From NCBI GenBank assembly GCA_963720375.1, contig CAVRFM010000019.1, positions 1 through 64,000 of the forward strand: a DNA stretch of 64,000 nucleotides. The letters are read 5' to 3'. A program made the position numbers and the translations under genes. The notes beneath the pieces are model-generated. The model worked only from the letters and a program-made list of their open reading frames with translations. It searched no databases and had not been told where the DNA came from. The stretch is from JAPLHP01 sp963720375 (lineage in GTDB: Bacteria; Chloroflexota; Dehalococcoidia; UBA2247; RBG-13-53-26). Positions 33,120 to 43,190 of the stretch are shown in pieces (within the stretch, counting starts at the first letter, position 1; each line of letters begins with the position of its first letter).

Positions 33120-34305
33120 TTGAGTAAGAAAACGATAAGAGACATTGATGTGCGTGGCAAGAGGGTATTGGTCAGGGTGGACTTCAATGTACCCCTGGAT
33201 CCTCAGAGCGGAGTCATTGCTGACGACACCCGTATCCGTGAGTCAATACCTACTATAAAATATCTCCTTGATAACAAAGCTAAGGTCATCCTCTGTTCCC
33301 ATTTGGGACGTCCCAAGGGCCCCGAGAAAGAGTCCAGCCTGGCTCCTATAGCACAACGGCTCGCTCAAGTGCTCGGTCAACAGGTAAAGATGGCCTCCGA
33401 CTGCATCGGGCCGGAGGTGGAACAGCTTGTCGCTGCCATGAAGCAAGGTGAGGTCCTTATGCTGGAGAACCTCCGGTTCCATCCTGAAGAGGAGAAAAAC
33501 GACCCCGCCTTCGCCAAATCCCTGTCCCAACTGGCAGAAGTATTTGTTAACGATGCCTTCGGCACCGCCCATCGGGCTCATGCTTCCACTGTGGGAGTGA
33601 CCCAGTATCTTCCTTCAGTAGCCGGCTTCCTTGTCGAAAAGGAGCTTGAAATTATGGGCAAAGCCTTGAACAACCCGGAGCATCCCTTTGCGGCTATTAT
33701 CGGCGGTGCGAAGATAAGCGACAAGATAGGGGTAATCGAGAATATACTCGATAAGGTCGATTCCCTGTTCATTGCCGGCGGTATGGGCTCTACTTTCCTG
33801 AAGTCCTTGAAATACGACATGGGGCAATCCCTGGTGGAAAATGAGAAGATCGGAATTGCCCGAGCAACTGATGGACAAAGCTGCAGCAAAAGGAGTCCAC
33901 CTGCTTCTGCCCTCGGATGTAGTTGTGGCCAATAAGTTCGACGCCCAGGCCAACTCCAAGGTAGTCCCCATAAGCAACGTGCCTGCCGGCTGGTACGTCA
34001 TGGATATCGGCCCGCGGACAATCGAGCTTTTCGAAGCCAAACTGCGCAAGTGCAAGACGGTCATCTGGAACGGCCCCGTCGGCGTATTTGAATTCCCGCA
34101 ATTCAGAAAGGGTACCCAGGCCGTTGCCATAGCTCTAGCCAGTCTTCACGCGACCACAATTATAGGCGGCGGCTCTACTGCCGAAGCAGTGCAGGAACTG
34201 GGCCTGGTCCACAAGATGACCCACGTTTCCACCGGTGGAGGCGCTTCCCTCATGTTTCTTGAGGGGAAACCCTTACCGGCAATAGCTGCTTTGCTGGACA
34301 AGTGA
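33120..34305 (+). CDS. pgk: Phosphoglycerate kinase (reading frame interrupted)
   Basis: Glycolytic kinase moving phosphate between 1,3-bisphosphoglycerate and ADP. It starts at TTG 33120 after GGAGGAGG. The N-half shows KRVLVRVDFNVPLD, LCSHLGRPKG, ENLRFHPEEEKND and ANDAFGTAHRAHAS-type text (VNDAFGTAHRAHAS). The first frame runs to 33935 but leaves the family at GIARATDGQ. The true continuation, LMDKAAAKGVHLLLP, WNGPVGVFEF and the C-terminal STGGGASL, is in another frame from about 33860. One base lost or gained there restores a normal protein of about 395 residues. This is probably a sequence error, since the operon is otherwise whole. Confidence 0.9.
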
Positions 34306-35513
34306 GAATGATTACTTCATCACAGCTCAGCCAGCTTTCCATTACGTCGACTGCCAAGATAGTCTTTGTGATCATGGATGGACTGGGGGGACTTCCTCAT
34401 CCCGGGACTCACAAAACCGAATTGGAGACTGCTCAGACACCAAACCTCGACCGGCTGGCAAAGGAAGGCATCTGCGGCCTTACCGATCCCGTCAGCCCCG
34501 GACTGACCCCCGGCAGCGGGCCGGGACATCTTGCCCTCTTTGGATACGATCCCTTCACATTTACCATCGGAAGGGGCATGCTGGAAGCGCTGGGAATAGA
34601 TTTCCCCCTCCAGCCGGGCGATATAGCAGCAAGAGGAAATTTCTGCACCATAGATGATAAGGGTCTCATTACGGACCGCCGCGCCGGCCGCATCTCGACC
34701 GAAGAATGCCATAGATTATGTCAACAATTAAGCGGGATCAAGATACCTGGAATACAGCCATTGGTTGCGCCGGTGGAAGAACATCGTTTCCTGCTGGTTT
34801 TGCGAGGCGAAAACCTCCATCCTGATCTCAGTGACTCCGACCCGCAGCAGCTCGGTCTGGCTCCAAAGCAAATCCTTCCCCTTAACTCTGAGGCTGCTCA
34901 GACTGCCACCCTGGCCAACGAGTGGGTCACCAAAGCAAGAGCCATCCTGGCAGGTTCCCATCCGGCCAACATGGTCTTGCTGCGCGGCTTTTCAAAGTTT
35001 CCTCACTTCCCTTCTATGGGTGAACTCTACAAGCTGAAACCCCTGGCTATTGCCACTTATCCAATGTATCGAGGGCTGGCCAAGCTGGTCGGGATGAAGG
35101 TAGTGGATAGCGGCCATTCCATAGAAGACGAGTTCATTGCCCTCACCAGTCACTATGCCCAACACGACTTCATTTTTCTACACATCAAACAGACCGACAG
35201 CGCCGGTGAAGACGGCGACTTCATGAGGAAGGTCCAAGTTATAGAAGAGGTCGATGCAGCTATGCCTCGCCTGACCGGACTCCAACCCGAAGTAATCGTC
35301 GTCACCGGCGACCACTCCACCCCTGCAGTACTGAAGTCTCATAGCTGGCATCCCGTACCCTTCCTTCTTCATTCGCAGTTCTGCAGACCGGATGAAGTGA
35401 CTGAATTCTCCGAACGGGCCTGCTCCAGGGGTTCCCTGGGTAGATTCCCTGCTTTGGAGGTAATGCCCCTGGCCCTGGCTAATGCACGGAGATTGACCAA
35501 ATTCGGTGCCTGA
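34302..35513 (+). CDS. apgM: 2,3-bisphosphoglycerate-independent phosphoglycerate mutase, archaeal type
   Basis: Cofactor-independent mutase converting 3- to 2-phosphoglycerate, of the ApgM class in the alkaline-phosphatase superfamily, 403 residues. It shows KIVFVIMDGLGGLPHPG (metal Asp), TPNLDRLAKEG, GSGPGHLALFGYDP with the catalytic Ser region, the HIKQTDSAGEDGD metal cluster and VTGDHSTP. The start (GTG 34302 or ATG 34308) overlaps the pgk stop, so the genes are coupled. An archaeal-type mutase within pgk-tpiA is a lineage trait rather than recent transfer, judging by matching base use. Confidence 0.92.
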   Translation: MRMITSSQLSQLSITSTAKIVFVIMDGLGGLPHPGTHKTELETAQTPNLDRLAKEGICGLTDPVSPGLTPGSGPGHLALFGYDPFTFTIGRGMLEALGIDFPLQPGDIAARGNFCTIDDKGLITDRRAGRISTEECHRLCQQLSGIKIPGIQPLVAPVEEHRFLLVLRGENLHPDLSDSDPQQLGLAPKQILPLNSEAAQTATLANEWVTKARAILAGSHPANMVLLRGFSKFPHFPSMGELYKLKPLAIATYPMYRGLAKLVGMKVVDSGHSIEDEFIALTSHYAQHDFIFLHIKQTDSAGEDGDFMRKVQVIEEVDAAMPRLTGLQPEVIVVTGDHSTPAVLKSHSWHPVPFLLHSQFCRPDEVTEFSERACSRGSLGRFPALEVMPLALANARRLTKFGA

Positions 35514-35526
35514 GGAGCGAAGATAT

Positions 35527-36288
35527 ATGCGTTTACCAATAATCGCCGGCAACTGGAAAATGAATACCACCGTCGACCAGGCTGTTTCACTTGTTCAAGA
35601 TATGCTCGGCAAATTGGATAAGACAGATGGAGTAGAGAAGGTCATCTGTCCTCCCTTTGTCTCGCTTACCGCCGTCAAGAAGCTCTTAGCCGGCTCCTCT
35701 GTCAAACTGGGAGCGCAGAACCTGTATTTTGAGGAGAAGGGAGCCTACACCGGCGAGATTTCCCCCCTGATGCTGGCCGGCCTGTGTGACTATGTCATCC
35801 TGGGTCACTCGGAGAGGCGTCAATATTTCGCGGAGACCGATGAGACAGTCAACCGGAAGATCAAAGCAGCCATCAAGGCCGGACTCAAGCCTATTCTCTG
35901 CGTCGGGGAAAGCCCGGCAGAGAATGAGGCAGGCAAAACGGAGGAGGTAGTAACCAGACAGGTTAAAGGGGCTCTGGCTGAGGTCAATTCTCCGCATCAC
36001 CTGGTCATGGCTTACGAACCGATCTGGGCTATCGGCACAGGCAAGGCGGCTACCGGCAAACAAGCCAACCTGACCATCGGTCTTATCCGCCGCGTTCTTT
36101 CCCGGCTATATGGTGAGCCGGCGGCTCAGGCTATACGCATTCAATATGGCGGCAGCGTCACCGGCGCTAACATCGCCGAGTTCATCTCACAGCCGGAGAT
36201 CGATGGGGCTCTGGTGGGAGGAGCCAGCCTGAAAGCCGCAGAATTCATCAGCATTGTAGAGCAAAGTGCTGCAGCCAAGCGAGGATGA
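35527..36288 (+). CDS. tpiA: Triose-phosphate isomerase
   Basis: Interconverts dihydroxyacetone phosphate and glyceraldehyde-3-phosphate; TIM barrel of 253 residues. I start at MRLPIIAGNWKMN (ATG 35527, GAGGAG upstream). The catalytic Lys is in GNWKMN, the catalytic His in VILGHSERRQYF, the catalytic Glu in VMAYEPIWAIGTGKAAT, and the phosphate loop is IQYGGSVTGAN. The end overlaps the miaA start (ATGA). Confidence 0.95.
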   Translation: MRLPIIAGNWKMNTTVDQAVSLVQDMLGKLDKTDGVEKVICPPFVSLTAVKKLLAGSSVKLGAQNLYFEEKGAYTGEISPLMLAGLCDYVILGHSERRQYFAETDETVNRKIKAAIKAGLKPILCVGESPAENEAGKTEEVVTRQVKGALAEVNSPHHLVMAYEPIWAIGTGKAATGKQANLTIGLIRRVLSRLYGEPAAQAIRIQYGGSVTGANIAEFISQPEIDGALVGGASLKAAEFISIVEQSAAAKRG

Positions 36289-37206
36289 AGCCTGTCATCG
36301 CCATCGTTGGCCCTACCGGTATAGGCAAGAGCAAACTGGGCCTTCTTCTGGCCCGGACCTTCAATGCTGAGATTGTCAATGCGGACAGCCGTCAGGTCTA
36401 CCGCCATATGGACATCGGCACTGCCAAGCCAAGTCCTGAGGAACAACGTTCCATACCACACCATCTCATCGATATAATCAACCCGGATGACAACTTCAGT
36501 CTCGCCCTGTACCAATCGCTGGCTTACGGCAGCATCCAAGAGATCATGCAGCATGACAAGGTGCCACTAGTGATCGGGGGCAGCGGCCTCTACATATGGT
36601 CAGTTCTTGAAGGCTGGGATATCCCCAAAGCCCCCCCCGACCCTGAATTCAGGCGTCAGATGGAGGAAAGAGCATCCGTAGAAGGCATCAGAGGCGCTCT
36701 ACCGCCAGCTTGAAAACATCGATCCTGTCACCGCCATGAAGACAGATCCCCGCAACCTGCGCCGGGTGATCAGGGCCCTCGAGGTCTACGAAACAACCCA
36801 TAAATCCTCTTCGGAACTTCAAAGCAAGAGACCACCGCCATTTGATACCATTATCATCGGGCTAACCACCCAGAGAGAGACGCTGTACCAGATGATTGAC
36901 CGCCGGGTGGATGATATGATAAAGCAAGGGCTGGTGGAAGAAGTGAAAGGTCTCTTGAAGAGGGGTTACGGACTTGACTTACCGGCCATGTCCAGTGTAG
37001 GTTACAAGGAAATCGGCCAGGTCCTCCGGGGGGAATTGGATATGCCCACCGCCATCCAGAAGATGAAGTTCGAAACTCACCGTTTTGCCCGTCACCAGTA
37101 CGCCTGGTTCCGTTTGTCCGATCCCCGGATTCACTGGTTCGACATAAAGGACGACCTTGAGAGGAACGCCCTCCACTTCATCAGAGAGAAAGTGGCAACG
37201 CCATGA
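36285..37206 (+). CDS. miaA: tRNA dimethylallyltransferase (reading frame interrupted)
   Basis: Adds a dimethylallyl group to A37 of tRNAs reading UNN codons. The N-part has the P-loop AIVGPTGIGKSKLG, VNADSRQVYRHMDIGTAKP, PHHLIDIINPD and VIGGSGLYI. The first frame ends falsely at 36713. The shifted frame gives ALYRQLENIDPVTA, TDPRNLRRVIRALEVYE, GLVEEVKGLLKRGYG and HRFARHQYAWFR, the normal C-part. A one-base change near 36693 would give about 306 residues. Overlaps both neighbours by ATGA-type junctions. Confidence 0.9.
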
Positions 37207-38334
37207 ACAAGAGACTAATCACAACAATCGCCGCCATCCTTGTTCTCGTCTCTCTTGTCCTGACAGCTTGCAGCAAGGCCTCTCCAGGGGCTGTGAACAT
37301 CAATGGGTTTAACGTCATCCTCAGCAAACCCGAGGTCGACTTCCCCGACTCCATCACCTTCGACATCGATGTAGCAGCTAAAGCAGATATTTCCAAGATA
37401 ACCCTTCAGTATCAGGTACAGCAAGTGAGCGTGTTCCCGGTTACCAGCGTTGCCTTTCCAACATTTACATCAACGTCCAGAGTGAAAACGAGCTGGAAAT
37501 GGGATATGACACAAACCGGCGGATTGCCTCCCGGCACCGACCTGAGTTACTGGTGGGCCATCGAAGATGCTCAGGGAAACACCGCGCAAACCCCTGTAAG
37601 CACCCTCAGTTTCGATGACCAGCGCCACTCGTGGAAAAGCTTATCCGAGAACGGGATAACGCTGCTCTGGTATCAAGGTAACGATTCCTTTGTACAACAA
37701 CTGATGACTGCGGCTCAAAGCGGCGCTGGACAGGCTGGCTGGAGATATCGGTGCCCAGCTACAGGACAATGTGAGCATATATATCTATGCCAGCACGTCG
37801 GACCTGCAGGGTGCTATGATCTATCCCAACGAATGGACGGGGGGCGTCGCTTATCCTCAATACCACACCATAGCCATCGGCATTTCTCCGGACAACCTGG
37901 ACTGGGGGAAAGGGGCCATAGCCCATGAACTGTCTCACCTCGTAGTCAGCCAGGTTACCTTCAGCGGCTACGGTATTGAACTGCCCACATGGCTCGATGA
38001 AGGGCTCGCCATGTATACCGAAGGCAGTCTAGAATCCGATATGGTAAGCGCATTGAGGAATGCCATCATTCAAAACAACCTCATCTCAGCCAGGAGTCTC
38101 TGCAGTCCTTTCCCTGCCGAGGCCAACGCAGCCACGCTGGCCTATGCGGAAAGCTACAGCCTGGTCAAATACCTCCTTGAACAATACGGCGGCCAAGCCA
38201 AAATGCAGGAATTTCTGAATGCCTTCAAGCAAGGCAGCGGCTATAACGAAGCACTGAATAACGTATATGGCCTTGATATTGACAAACTAAATGACCTGTG
38301 GAGCGCATATATAGCACTGCATCCCGTAACTTGA
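37203..38334 (+). CDS. Lipoprotein metallopeptidase, MA-like (HExxH), reading frame interrupted
   Basis: Exported lipoprotein with a signal peptide and lipobox (VLVSLVLTAC). After a beta-sandwich region of about 150 residues comes a peptidase-MA-like zinc domain. The metal motif is HELSHLV, with LDEGLAMYTEGS supplying the third ligand region. The first frame closes at 37928 with nonsense after 37720; the other frame reads ALDRLAGDIGAQLQDNVSIYIYAS and runs to 38334. Corrected length is about 375 residues. It overlaps miaA at its start, so it belongs to the glycolysis-miaA operon despite an unrelated role. Substrate unknown. Confidence 0.75.
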
Positions 38335-38345
38335 AAGGTTAACGA

Positions 38346-39944
38346 ATGAGTAAGCTCAATTGGCGGTCAATCCTGCTGATACTGATTGTTTTCCTGTGTC
38401 TCAGTACCACTTGTGGTTCGTCGATACAGTCTCAGTCCATCTCCATTCCTCAGACCGATACTCTAACCCTTTATGGCAGCGATCCTGTGACACTCGACCC
38501 GGCGATCTCCCAGGACTCAGGTTCGCACACCTACATTACGCAGATCTTCAGCGGGCTGGTATCCCTCGACCAGGATATGAAGGTAGTGCCGGACATAGCC
38601 GAAAGGTGGGACACAGAGACCACTGCCGCTGGCACCACTTACACCTTCTACCTCCGCTCAGACGTAAAGTTCCACGACGGCCGGGCGGTTACCGCCGCAG
38701 ATTTCAAATATTCCTGGGAGAGGGCCTGCCGCCCTGCGACCGCGTCTCCCACTGCTGCCACCTACCTCAATGATATCGTCGGTGTGAACCAGATGCTGGC
38801 CGGCACCGCGGATACAATTGAGGGTGTTGAGGTTGTCGATGACTACACTCTTCGGGTCACCATCGACCAGCCCAAGGCCTATTTCCTGGCCAAATTGACC
38901 TACCCCGTGGCCTTCGTGGTAGACCAGGCTAATGTAGAATCAGGCCAGGAGTGGTGGCGCAAACCCAACGGCACAGGGCCTTTCAAACTCGAAGACTGGA
39001 CACAAGGCCAGGATCTGCTCCTGGAGCGCAATGATCTCTACTATGGGGACAAAGCCAAGGTAGGCCATGTTGCCTTCCTGCTCTCGGGATCGCCAATGCA
39101 GATGTACGAGGAAGGCCAAATCGATGTCACTGATGTCTCCCTGTCGGACCTGGAACGCGTTACGGATGAGGCCAATTCCTTGCACACACAACTAACGGTG
39201 TTTCCGGAACTAAGCCTGACCTACATCGGGTTCGATACGAGGAAGCCCCCCTTCGATAACCCAAAGGTACGCCAGGCCTTCTGCTACGCTGTGGACAAGG
39301 CAAGAGTAATAAGTCAGGTGCTTAAGGACTCGGTAACCCCGGCATACGGAATTCTGCCCCCCGGCATGCCCGGTTATGACGCAAATTTTGAGGGGCTGAG
39401 CTACGATCTGGCAAAGGCAAAAAGCCTGCTGGCAGAGGCAGGGTACGGTAATGGCACTGACCTGCCGGTAATCACCTTTGATATTCCGGGTGAGGGCGGC
39501 TATGTCCCAACTTCAATCACCGCCATCCTCTACCAGTGGCAGCTGAACCTGGGTGTCCAAATACAGATCAGACAGCTGGAATCTGACGTCTACTATTACC
39601 GCCTCGATGACGAAGAGGATGAAGCCTTCTTCTTCGGATGGATAGCCGACTACGCCGATCCCCAGAACTTCCTGGATATCCTCTTCCGTACCGGGACTGC
39701 CAACAACATGGGCCAATACAGCAACCCCGAGGTTGACAGTCTGCTGGACCAGGCAGCGATAGAGCAGGACAGCAACACGCGCCTTGATCTATACAGACAG
39801 GCCGAGGAAAAGATAGTCAGCGATGCTGCCTGCCTGCCCCTCTGGTTCGGGAAGAACTACGTACTGGTCAAACCGTATGTAACAGGCTATACCCTCAGCC
39901 CGCTTGGCATCCCCCTGCTGGCCAATGTGTCAGTCAACAAATAA
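38346..39944 (+). CDS. ABC transporter substrate-binding protein, peptide/oligopeptide family (SBP_bac_5)
   Basis: Extracytoplasmic solute-binding protein of 532 residues, probably for di/oligopeptides or similar ligands. It has a signal peptide with a poor lipobox (CLSTTC). Family-5 text follows: LTLYGSDPVTLDPAISQDS, GLVSLDQDMKVVPDIAERW, FYLRSDVKFHDGRAVTAADF, KARVISQVLKDSVTPAYGILPPG and YRQAEEKIVSDAACLPLWF. No permease or ATPase gene lies nearby, so it is an orphan receptor. It starts 11 bases after the peptidase gene. Confidence 0.9.
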   Translation: MSKLNWRSILLILIVFLCLSTTCGSSIQSQSISIPQTDTLTLYGSDPVTLDPAISQDSGSHTYITQIFSGLVSLDQDMKVVPDIAERWDTETTAAGTTYTFYLRSDVKFHDGRAVTAADFKYSWERACRPATASPTAATYLNDIVGVNQMLAGTADTIEGVEVVDDYTLRVTIDQPKAYFLAKLTYPVAFVVDQANVESGQEWWRKPNGTGPFKLEDWTQGQDLLLERNDLYYGDKAKVGHVAFLLSGSPMQMYEEGQIDVTDVSLSDLERVTDEANSLHTQLTVFPELSLTYIGFDTRKPPFDNPKVRQAFCYAVDKARVISQVLKDSVTPAYGILPPGMPGYDANFEGLSYDLAKAKSLLAEAGYGNGTDLPVITFDIPGEGGYVPTSITAILYQWQLNLGVQIQIRQLESDVYYYRLDDEEDEAFFFGWIADYADPQNFLDILFRTGTANNMGQYSNPEVDSLLDQAAIEQDSNTRLDLYRQAEEKIVSDAACLPLWFGKNYVLVKPYVTGYTLSPLGIPLLANVSVNK

Positions 39945-39964
39945 GGCAGTGTGCCGGAGCGCCC

Positions 39965-40071
39965 CGATGTGTTTTCACGCTCAAATCCGTGTTTTCCCAT
40001 TTCTCACTGACAAGCCATTTTGTGCATAAACTGCCGTTTTCTGTTGCCCCGTTATCTTACGTCTGTTAGCA
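39965..40071 (+). repeat. Direct repeat, left copy (107 bp)
   Basis: An ungapped hand alignment with 43521-43627 gives 85 matches in 107 positions, same orientation. Blocks such as ATCCGTGTTTT, TGTTGCCCCGTTAT and TCTGTTAGCA are exact. The two copies frame the HD-HSP90-like gene. Confidence 0.85.
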
Positions 40072-40187
40072 ATCTGTTAGCAGAATCTCTTGACCTCTTC
40101 TTTCACCACCATGAGGCAAGTGAAGCCAAATGCAGCGCAGTCTCCTCACCACAGGACAATTGCATCACAATACGAAGGTCAACAGGT

Positions 40188-40222
40188 CTTGGGTCATCCC
40201 ATCTTCTATGGGATGACCCAAG
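40188..40222. repeat. Perfect 15-bp inverted repeat centred on the stop codon of the HD-HSP90 gene
   Basis: The arms CTTGGGTCATCCCAT and ATGGGATGACCCAAG are fully complementary with a 5-base loop. The stop codon of the minus-strand gene (40206-40208) lies in the loop/arm border. No T-run follows on the minus strand, so it is not a classic terminator. Confidence 0.85.
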
Positions 40223-43190
40223 AGGGCGGCAGGTCCTCCGCACGGACACGGGCAGCACGCTTGCCTGAAATCCGGTGATGGAGGGTGTCCAGACCCTTGT
40301 TCAAGCTGTCGATCAACTGATCCGAAGATGCGACGCTTTGCTTAAGTCCACTCAGCGTATCCAAAGCCCCCAACACCTCATTCACACCGTCTACGAAGTC
40401 AGGACCGGAGCGAAGTATCTGTGACCATCGGTCCTTAACCAGAGGTGAGAGGAAATCGTACTCTGATCCCGCGTTACGGAAGTCGCGCATTGCCCTATGG
40501 TTGCTGTTCAAGACATATGTGGGACTCCCGAGGCAAGAAAGTCTCTGAACCACCAGCTTTGAATTCACCAAGCTCCCCAGCAGCAATCTGGGCACCATCA
40601 TACGAACCTCGTATGACTTCGTTGCACCCCGAGCTAGGGGTATGCCAGACCCATGCACCACTGCGAGCTCGCTTTCCATCAATATTCCGCTGGCAGTATC
40701 CACTATTTCCCACTGGTCAGAAACCCCGGATCTCAACCCGTATACCATGGAGAAGAACAATGCTGCATCAGGTGCGACAAACACCTGAACAACGCCTGGG
40801 TCCCTGAGAACCGCACCTTCACTAGCAGTAAATACTAGACGTAACTTGGCCCCCGTCTCCCGTACCTCGGACAACGTGACCACGCGTCTCCCGTCAGGCA
40901 TGTCTGCAACCAACGGGAGATAGCCCGCGAGCCAAATACTAGGATCAACTGTATCCTCAGGCCCAGGAAGCGGACTCGCCATCCCTCGCATGAGGTGAGC
41001 CAGTTGCCGCCAGAAGAAGCGCCAAGCGATGGAAACTGTTGCCTGCGATGCGCCCACCTGGCTACGCAAGAGATCGAACTCGTCTCCTATGCCTCTTCGA
41101 ATCAAATCGTCTATACGATGAGTCAATTGCGCCACGGACTTATTGGACACCTCCTCACGAGAGGCAAGTACGTCCACCCTAGCCGAGCCAGAGAGATCCA
41201 ACTCCATGTAGTGCAAGCTGCACCACCGGGGCAGGAGTCTCGCGTTCTCGAGAACCCTAATCCTCATTCCATTCTGAGACACTATGGATTGCCCGAGCCA
41301 TCCCATCGGGGGACTCAGGACCACACACCCACTCAGACCATGGTCCCGATCGGCATCTGCAGCAATAACGATGCTATCAACGGGCGGTTCACGACGGGCT
41401 CTCCAAAACTCGCTGTAGTCTTCTTCCCAGAGTTCTTTGTAGTAGATTGGAAACTCTAGGTAGCCTATGAAAACGTCAAGGCATGCCTCTAAGGACAGCA
41501 CGGACACCTTGCGCTGACCGTGTTTGACCCTAAATTGATCGCTAGTATCTCGATAGGAGAGAAGAACTGGAGACCAAGAGCCTCTGAGTGGTGAATCCTG
41601 CCAGGAGGGTTGGTACAGAACCCCACCCGCTTCCACTTCCATTGGTCGGACCGTCCTGATCTGGGTGCCAGGCTCGTCCAGCTTGGCAGTTTTCCGAACG
41701 GCCATTCCCGCTTTCAAAACGAGTTCCACAGTGGTACCAGGGATGGTACGATTTGACTCCGTTGCCACCAAGTATTCCATAACGTCAGTCATTTCAAAAC
41801 GTATCGGTTTCGCTCCACCTTTCAACGTGTCCACGGACACCTGCTCTGCCAGCATGAAAACGGAAACGAAACCAACGCCGAACTGGCCAATCGGCTCGAT
41901 TCGTTGCCTCGGTTCATACTTGAGTCTGTACTCTGCGGATTGGTAGTATGGCCTACCGATCCGCAAGAAGAATTCCTCGACAACGTGCTCGTCCATTCCA
42001 ATCCCATTGTCTTTGATTGTTAGCAAGTACCGATCGCCAACCAACTCCAGAGACACCTCTATCTTGGGTTGATAGTCCCGCGGAGAGATCTTTGCCATCT
42101 GTCTGACAGCATCGATGCTGTTCTGAACAAGTTCTCGGATAGCCACAACAGCGTCTGAATACAGTCTATCGCCCATTAGTAGCTGGACGATGCCACTGGG
42201 CGAGAGCTCAAACTTCCATTCCTTCCTAAGGAATCCCTCCGTCCTAATATCGAACTCGATGCTCCGGATCTCGAGGTCAGGAACATCCGGCCTAGCAGAA
42301 AGATACGCCACGACATCGCGAACCTCCTGATTGACGTAGCCTGCGTGTTTCCGAAGTTCGTGATATGCCTCTGGGTTCGTACAGACTGCACTAACAGTGA
42401 TAACGCCAGTCCTAGTCGGATGGCGCGCTATCCCCAACGTCGCTTGCTGTCTCCCCCACTCGAGGTCGCTTTCCGTAGCCATCGGTTGCAGGAATTGATA
42501 TAGTCGTAGACGTGCTCGGTAGCGTGTCGCATCAAAAAGGTCAGCCATCCGGACGATGACTGACAGATATGGGATGTCTGCTGTAGCACCAAGGCGGAAG
42601 GCAAACGTCTTGCTGTACTTGGGATCACTCGCTATGGTGGTGACCGCGCACCCATGGGCCTCGGCGATCAGGGCTACTACCTCACCAGCTCCACGGTCAA
42701 TGTCACGAAAGAACGACCTAATCAGTGCAGCGGAAATCGTGTGGTGGTGCTGCCTTACATACAGTCGTAGGACAGCCTCGTCGGAGATCGGTTCCAAGGT
42801 CTGCTCCCGCACGCGACTGTGGAGTTCTTGGAATGGCCCCGATTCACGAATCTCGGCGGTCGCCTCTGGACTCGGGCCCATCCCGATGTCGTGAAGAATA
42901 CTGGCTGCTATGATGAAGAAGATGTCCCAATGAGAGAGATGCGACGCCACATCCTCGGGGACCAGCCAATCAAGCGTGTCTAAGATGTTCAGCGAATGCA
43001 CAGTGAAATCGTGAGGCGTATACTCAGGAAACAGCCTAAGAATCTGCTGGTAGTGGGGTTCAGCCCATAATACTGCCTGAACGAGCACGTCAAACAAGCC
43101 GTCAGACACCTTATCAGTTCCTCGGTCCCACTTTCGGATGAACCCGTTGTCGGAAAGCACGGACCTAACACGATGCTCTACTGGATCCAC
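40206..43190 (-). CDS. HD-domain phosphohydrolase fused to an HSP90-like ATPase, candidate defence protein
   Basis: A 994-residue protein starting at GTG 43190. Residues 55-235 are an HD metal-phosphohydrolase domain with ligands His65, His100-Asp101, His149/150, His179 and Asp220 (DLFDATRYR). Residues 340-460 are a GHKL/HSP90 ATPase: RELVQNSIDAV (Glu353, Asn357), KDNGIGMD (Asp394) and IGQFGVGFVS. Farther on, VDVLASREEV resembles the HSP90 middle-domain catalytic loop, and the last 250 residues are not recognised. Such HD-HSP90 couplings are known from large single-gene proteins proposed to act in biological conflicts. It stands alone between direct repeats next to tRNA genes, as an acquired cassette would. 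Nucleotide substrate unknown. Confidence 0.82.
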   Translation of the reverse strand: MDPVEHRVRSVLSDNGFIRKWDRGTDKVSDGLFDVLVQAVLWAEPHYQQILRLFPEYTPHDFTVHSLNILDTLDWLVPEDVASHLSHWDIFFIIAASILHDIGMGPSPEATAEIRESGPFQELHSRVREQTLEPISDEAVLRLYVRQHHHTISAALIRSFFRDIDRGAGEVVALIAEAHGCAVTTIASDPKYSKTFAFRLGATADIPYLSVIVRMADLFDATRYRARLRLYQFLQPMATESDLEWGRQQATLGIARHPTRTGVITVSAVCTNPEAYHELRKHAGYVNQEVRDVVAYLSARPDVPDLEIRSIEFDIRTEGFLRKEWKFELSPSGIVQLLMGDRLYSDAVVAIRELVQNSIDAVRQMAKISPRDYQPKIEVSLELVGDRYLLTIKDNGIGMDEHVVEEFFLRIGRPYYQSAEYRLKYEPRQRIEPIGQFGVGFVSVFMLAEQVSVDTLKGGAKPIRFEMTDVMEYLVATESNRTIPGTTVELVLKAGMAVRKTAKLDEPGTQIRTVRPMEVEAGGVLYQPSWQDSPLRGSWSPVLLSYRDTSDQFRVKHGQRKVSVLSLEACLDVFIGYLEFPIYYKELWEEDYSEFWRARREPPVDSIVIAADADRDHGLSGCVVLSPPMGWLGQSIVSQNGMRIRVLENARLLPRWCSLHYMELDLSGSARVDVLASREEVSNKSVAQLTHRIDDLIRRGIGDEFDLLRSQVGASQATVSIAWRFFWRQLAHLMRGMASPLPGPEDTVDPSIWLAGYLPLVADMPDGRRVVTLSEVRETGAKLRLVFTASEGAVLRDPGVVQVFVAPDAALFFSMVYGLRSGVSDQWEIVDTASGILMESELAVVHGSGIPLARGATKSYEVRMMVPRLLLGSLVNSKLVVQRLSCLGSPTYVLNSNHRAMRDFRNAGSEYDFLSPLVKDRWSQILRSGPDFVDGVNEVLGALDTLSGLKQSVASSDQLIDSLNKGLDTLHHRISGKRAARVRAEDLPPSWVIP

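Noticed and set aside
33841..33935. Programmed frameshift or recoded stop in pgk
   Set aside because: There is no slippery heptamer or known case for pgk, and the same kind of break appears in many unrelated genes here.
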